DNA of 34,248 nucleotides from Lachnospiraceae bacterium (GTDB lineage: Bacteria > Bacillota > Clostridia > Lachnospirales > Lachnospiraceae). Where the stretch lies: the NCBI GenBank assembly GCA_900770785.1, contig CAAGLJ010000245.1, positions 1-34,248 on the forward strand, read 5' to 3'. The notes under the pieces were generated by a model. It did no database searches, had not been told where the DNA came from, and saw only the letters and a list, made by a program, of their open reading frames with translations. This document shows, one piece after another, positions 30,677 through 34,248 of the stretch (positions are counted from its first letter, which is position 1; each line of letters begins with the position of its first letter). The translations under genes and the position numbers were made by a program.

Positions 30677-32227
30677 TTATCTTCTAATAGAGCGTTTCTG
30701 CTTAATCTGGGGCCGCACACTGTAAACCTCCTCAAAGAAATCTGCCCGGCCTCCTATCAGTCCCTGCTCCAGGGTGATATCTTCATCCGTATTTACCGCA
30801 ATCAGCAGGGTATTTCCCTTTAAAGCTACCTGAATATCCTTAAACTTCTGCTTATGGCTTCTGTCCAGTGCATTTGCCACTCTGAGGATAGCTGTCAGCT
30901 TGGCAATAATCATATATGAGCTTTTGTCCAGTGCAAGACTTTCCGATATCTCTTCGTAATACCCAAACTGCTGATGATTATACTTTACTACGTTAGCCAC
31001 AATCTCCCTTTCTGCATGGGAAAGACCGATAATTTCAGTGGAAAGGATAATATTGTATGAGCATTCTCCCAGGTTGCTCATGCTGATATATTTACCACAG
31101 TCGTGGAGAATAGTGGCAAGACTTAAAAGCAGCCTTTCTCTTTTACCCAGACCATGAATTTTTTTCATATGGTCAAAAATATTCAGGGCTATCTTTTCCA
31201 GAGTCTCGCTTCGTTTCTTATTGCCCATATAACGTTTGCTGATATGGAGGGCACAGGCAACAATATCCTGTTCAAAATCATGATTCTCCTTCAGGAGTCC
31301 TTTTTTCTGTCCATATTCAAAGCCGATTCCATCGCATAAAACCACACCCGGAGACCAGAGCTGCCTTGCCCCTGTCACCTTCATGCAGCGTCTGATGATC
31401 ACTCCGGAAATAAACATCAGCTCCATATTTTCTTCTGAAACCCCAAGCCTTCTGGAAAGATCCATGAAGGAATTGTGCCTTGCCATACTGAGGTACTGGT
31501 CAAACTCTTCATAGCTTAAATGGGCCGTATTTCTTCCTTCCTTCTCATATTTCTGCATAAGGAAGGATACATAATCATCCACCAGAATGATATTTTCAAT
31601 TTCTCTGTCCTTTAAATACAATTTTTTAAAGACTGCCAGCTGGGTACTGACCGTCTCGTCCAGCAGACTCTCATATTTGGCATTATTGCTGGCCAGATGG
31701 CGTATTCTTTCCTCCAGCCGAAGAACCCCTATACGCATATTCTGAGTGGCTATCAGAGCATCCTTATCAAAAAGGGAAATCTGTATACTGCCGCCGCCAA
31801 TATCCAGAATGGCAGTTCCTTTTTCAATAATTCTATTAAATTCATCTCCCTTTGATGCTATTGCTTTATAATTCAAAAAGCGCTGTTCCGAGTTACTTAA
31901 TACTTCTATCCGTATTCCCGTTCTCTGCTCCACCTGATCCAGTAGAATCATGGTATTCTCTGTTTCCCTGATGGCACTGGTTCCATAGGCTTTGTAAGCC
32001 TCCACACTATAGCCTTCCATAACCTCTTTAAAGGAATTGAGTACCTGACAAAGCTCATTTACCTTCTCTTTACTGAGCTTTCCCTCTGCAAAGCTCTCAC
32101 TTCCCAGATCCATCCTGTGGCGTAAAAAGTCAACCTCCTTCATTCCATTTTTCGCAGAGTACTGAAATATTTTACAGGTCAGTTCAAAGGAGCCTACATC
32201 TATGGCGGCAAATAATCTTAGCTTCAT
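30677..32227 (-). CDS. ppx: Ppx/GppA exopolyphosphatase with C-terminal HD domain
   Basis: A 516-residue protein. The actin-like phosphatase fold has AAIDVGSFELTCKIF at the N-terminus (phosphate-binding loop 1), AYGTSAIRETEN and AILDIGGGSIQISLF (loop 2). The C-terminal HD-like domain has ILHDCGKYI and VVKYNHQ. It should remove terminal phosphates from polyphosphate; members also act on pppGpp, so specificity is open. An upstream in-frame ATG gives a 29-residue extension, but AAGGGGGCG before the ATG at 32227 and the family N-terminus favour the short form. It starts one base after the stop of the DUF815 gene, so translation is likely coupled. Confidence 0.93.
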   Translation of the reverse strand: MKLRLFAAIDVGSFELTCKIFQYSAKNGMKEVDFLRHRMDLGSESFAEGKLSKEKVNELCQVLNSFKEVMEGYSVEAYKAYGTSAIRETENTMILLDQVEQRTGIRIEVLSNSEQRFLNYKAIASKGDEFNRIIEKGTAILDIGGGSIQISLFDKDALIATQNMRIGVLRLEERIRHLASNNAKYESLLDETVSTQLAVFKKLYLKDREIENIILVDDYVSFLMQKYEKEGRNTAHLSYEEFDQYLSMARHNSFMDLSRRLGVSEENMELMFISGVIIRRCMKVTGARQLWSPGVVLCDGIGFEYGQKKGLLKENHDFEQDIVACALHISKRYMGNKKRSETLEKIALNIFDHMKKIHGLGKRERLLLSLATILHDCGKYISMSNLGECSYNIILSTEIIGLSHAEREIVANVVKYNHQQFGYYEEISESLALDKSSYMIIAKLTAILRVANALDRSHKQKFKDIQVALKGNTLLIAVNTDEDITLEQGLIGGRADFFEEVYSVRPQIKQKRSIRR

Positions 32228-32228
32228 T

Positions 32229-33542
32229 CTATTCGCCCCCTTTCTCATCTGTATTCTGCAATCCCAAAAGATAATCAATAAACTGTTGTGCACATCTGCC
32301 GGACAGTCCGCCATGAGCCAGTTCCCATTTATTCGCCTCGGCCAGCAGCCTCTTAGTGTCCATGCTCACCCCATGCCGCTTAGCCAACACACTGACCATC
32401 TTTTCAAATTCCTTTTTATCCGGCGCACAAAAGAAAATCGTGACACCAAAGCGGGCCACTAAAGAGAGCTTTTCCTGAACCGTATCTCCTGCATGAAGGT
32501 CGTCTCTTCTGTCTTCTTTATCTGAAAATTTCTCCCGTACCAGATGCCTTCTGTTGGAGGTGGCATAAATCAGAACATTGCCCGGTCTTTTCTCCAGGCC
32601 GCCTTCAATTACCGCCTTCAAATATTTATATTCCACTTCAAAATCTTCAAAGCTTAAATCATCCATATAAATAATGAATTTATAGTTACGGTTCTTAATC
32701 TGGGAGATTACATCGTTCAGGGCCTTAAACTGATGCTTGTAAACCTCAATAATCCGCAGTCCATCCTCATAATACTGATTGGCAATAGCCTTAATGCTGG
32801 AAGATTTGCCTGTTCCTGCATCCCCAAACAAAAGACAGTTATTGGCCCTCCTTCCGCATACAAAGGCCTTTGTATTGTCAATCAGCTTTTTCTTGGCAGT
32901 CTCATAGCCGACCAGGTCATCCAGATGAACATGGGCAATATTCAAGATAGGAACAATCCTTGTTCCTTCTCCGGTCTGTTCAATTCTGAAGGCCTTATGC
33001 AGCCCAAATTTCCCCACTCCATAATCCCGGTAAAAAGCGGTCAATGTATCCTTCATTTCCTCGGGAGAATGGTTCATCTTAAATTTTTGTGCCAGCGTAC
33101 AGATTCGGTCTCTTATCCGACTATTGTATACTTTGCTCTCCTGACTGCTGGCCTGATAGTTCTCCACCAGCTCAAAGCCCTCCACTCCCAAAGACTTCAT
33201 TAAAGAGGCAAAATCGTAATCAAAGAATTCCTTGAAAATCGTGATGTCATGCAGTACTGCCTGATTTATGCTTCCTGCTATGGCTCCCCGGATTTCGCAG
33301 CCTCGGCTATAGCTGTTCTCATTATTTACCAGAAGATTCGTCAGATAGCAATGCCAGAGATTCCCGCTAAAGCCATAGCTGCCGGCCATCTCCAGCAGCG
33401 TGTGAATGGACTTATAGCAAAGTGCCGCCAGCTCTTTTTCTGACAGCTCAGACACCGGGCTGTTTTCCATCAGCCATACCATATCCTTAAGCAGCTCTCC
33501 TTCTTCAAATTCCCGATAAACGATTAATTCCTGTTGTCGCAT
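32229..33542 (-). CDS. DUF815-family AAA+ ATPase
   Basis: A 437-residue cytoplasmic ATPase. The N-terminal 215 residues are helical and specific to the family. Walker A is LLFGDAGTGKSSS (about 240-252), Walker B KFIIYMDDLSFED, and sensor 1 VLIYATSNRRHLV; a later segment RFGVTIFFCAPDKKEF is typical of DUF815 (COG2607). The biological role of the family is not known. It lies 20 bp after pheA and one base before ppx, in a tight row. Function in polyphosphate or aromatic amino acid metabolism is not implied by sequence. Confidence 0.9.
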   Translation of the reverse strand: MRQQELIVYREFEEGELLKDMVWLMENSPVSELSEKELAALCYKSIHTLLEMAGSYGFSGNLWHCYLTNLLVNNENSYSRGCEIRGAIAGSINQAVLHDITIFKEFFDYDFASLMKSLGVEGFELVENYQASSQESKVYNSRIRDRICTLAQKFKMNHSPEEMKDTLTAFYRDYGVGKFGLHKAFRIEQTGEGTRIVPILNIAHVHLDDLVGYETAKKKLIDNTKAFVCGRRANNCLLFGDAGTGKSSSIKAIANQYYEDGLRIIEVYKHQFKALNDVISQIKNRNYKFIIYMDDLSFEDFEVEYKYLKAVIEGGLEKRPGNVLIYATSNRRHLVREKFSDKEDRRDDLHAGDTVQEKLSLVARFGVTIFFCAPDKKEFEKMVSVLAKRHGVSMDTKRLLAEANKWELAHGGLSGRCAQQFIDYLLGLQNTDEKGGE

Positions 33543-33562
33543 AGTATGTTTCTTTCCTTCAC

Positions 33563-34248
33563 CTAATAATTTCCCAGAATTTTCATATTGGTCGTTTCCT
33601 CCCTCAGTCCTCTGAGGGCATTCTTCACTCCGCTGTCCATCAGATTTCCGTCAAAATCAATGAAGAAACGGTATTCAAAGTTCCGCTCCGGAATGGGTCT
33701 GGATTCAATCTTGGTCAGATTCAGATTATTGTAGATAAAATGGGACAGAATATGGTACAAAGAACCGCTTTTATGGGGAATCTCAAAGCACAGACTTACC
33801 TTGGAAGCCTTTTTTAAAAAAATCTTTCTGTTGGTTACCACAATGAATCTGGTACAGTTATTTTCGGCCTGATTCACTCCCTGCCTGAGTACCTCAAGGC
33901 CATAGATTTCCCCTGCTCTTTTTCCAGCGATAGCCGCCTGCTCCTTACGCCCTTCCTCCTTTACCTTTCTGGCGGCAAAGGCATTATTTAAGAGACTTAC
34001 CTGCTTCCACTGAGGATACTGCCTTAAAAAATCATCGCTTTGCATCAGCGACTGGGGATGGGAAAAGACGGTCTCAATCTCCTCCAGGGTTGTTCCCGGT
34101 ATCCCTAGCAAACAATGCTCAATTCGGATCAGCTGTTCACCTACGATATAATTTTCAAATTCCACCAGCAGGTCATAGATTTCGCTGACAATACCCGCAG
34201 TAGAATTTTCAATGGGTAATACCGCATAATCGGCACTGCCTTCTTCCA
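33563..34248 (-). CDS. pheA: Prephenate dehydratase with ACT domain (5' end cut)
   Basis: The reading frame continues past the right edge; 227 residues are seen, beginning EEGSADYAVLPIENSTAG. The catalytic TRF motif is in ENNCTRFIVV; the ACT regulatory domain has HKSGSLYHIL and IESRPIPERN, the ESRP motif for phenylalanine binding. The enzyme turns prephenate into phenylpyruvate for phenylalanine synthesis and is normally feedback-inhibited by phenylalanine. A chorismate mutase domain could be fused at the N-terminus, but it would be outside the window. First visible gene of the long minus-strand row. Confidence 0.94.
   Translation of the reverse strand, partial: EEGSADYAVLPIENSTAGIVSEIYDLLVEFENYIVGEQLIRIEHCLLGIPGTTLEEIETVFSHPQSLMQSDDFLRQYPQWKQVSLLNNAFAARKVKEEGRKEQAAIAGKRAGEIYGLEVLRQGVNQAENNCTRFIVVTNRKIFLKKASKVSLCFEIPHKSGSLYHILSHFIYNNLNLTKIESRPIPERNFEYRFFIDFDGNLMDSGVKNALRGLREETTNMKILGNY

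Overview
The window reads as chromosomal DNA of an anaerobic, low-to-moderate GC Gram-positive bacterium of the class Clostridia, most likely a gut Lachnospiraceae. The grounds are the gene order apt-relA-MBL hydrolase-hemZ-hisS-aspS, a CIRCE-controlled groESL operon, a class B sortase with a VPKTG surface protein, AGGAGG-type ribosome binding sites, and the DUF6273, DUF815 and PepSY families. No organism name can be proved from the sequence alone.

Layout. Positions 1-800 hold the 5' end of ptsI (minus strand, cut by the window edge), with a strong promoter and a long leader that contains an intrinsic terminator. Positions 801-15700 are a minus-strand housekeeping cluster: apt, relA/spoT, an MBL-fold hydrolase and hemZ, then an accessory block, then hisS and aspS. 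The accessory block (about 3990-10624) carries a class B sortase, its probable substrate (a 1220-residue wall-anchored protein with His/Cys repeats), and an AT-rich gene for an MNS-type ATPase fused to a DUF234 nuclease-like domain. The ATPase gene lies between two copies of the last 108 bp of hemZ and is bordered by two palindromes with a common core. This is the clearest sign of DNA mobility in the window.

Positions 15850-17970 are groES-groEL under a CIRCE operator. Positions 18282-20246 (plus strand) are a three-gene set: a DUF4405-type membrane protein, a PepSY lipoprotein and a membrane-anchored PepSY protein. Then come a minus-strand GH29 alpha-L-fucosidase and a protein with a degenerate GGDEF domain. 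They are followed by a plus-strand run of a YbiT-like ABC-F ATPase, a PHP-domain phosphoesterase and a Cof-type HAD phosphatase.

Positions 26470-34248 are a minus-strand, probably co-transcribed row: pheA (5' end cut), a DUF815 AAA+ protein, a Ppx/GppA phosphatase, polyphosphate kinase, Maf, a small acidic protein and a sensorless methyl-accepting-type protein. Ppk and Ppx form a polyphosphate synthesis and breakdown pair. RelA and Ppx/GppA in the same window both touch guanosine polyphosphate metabolism, but they are far apart and on separate transcription units.

The best candidates for something undescribed are the ATPase/DUF234 cassette at the hemZ 3' end (with a predicted leaderless promoter) and the attenuator-like leader of ptsI. 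Both are read directly from the sequence; their functions are inference.
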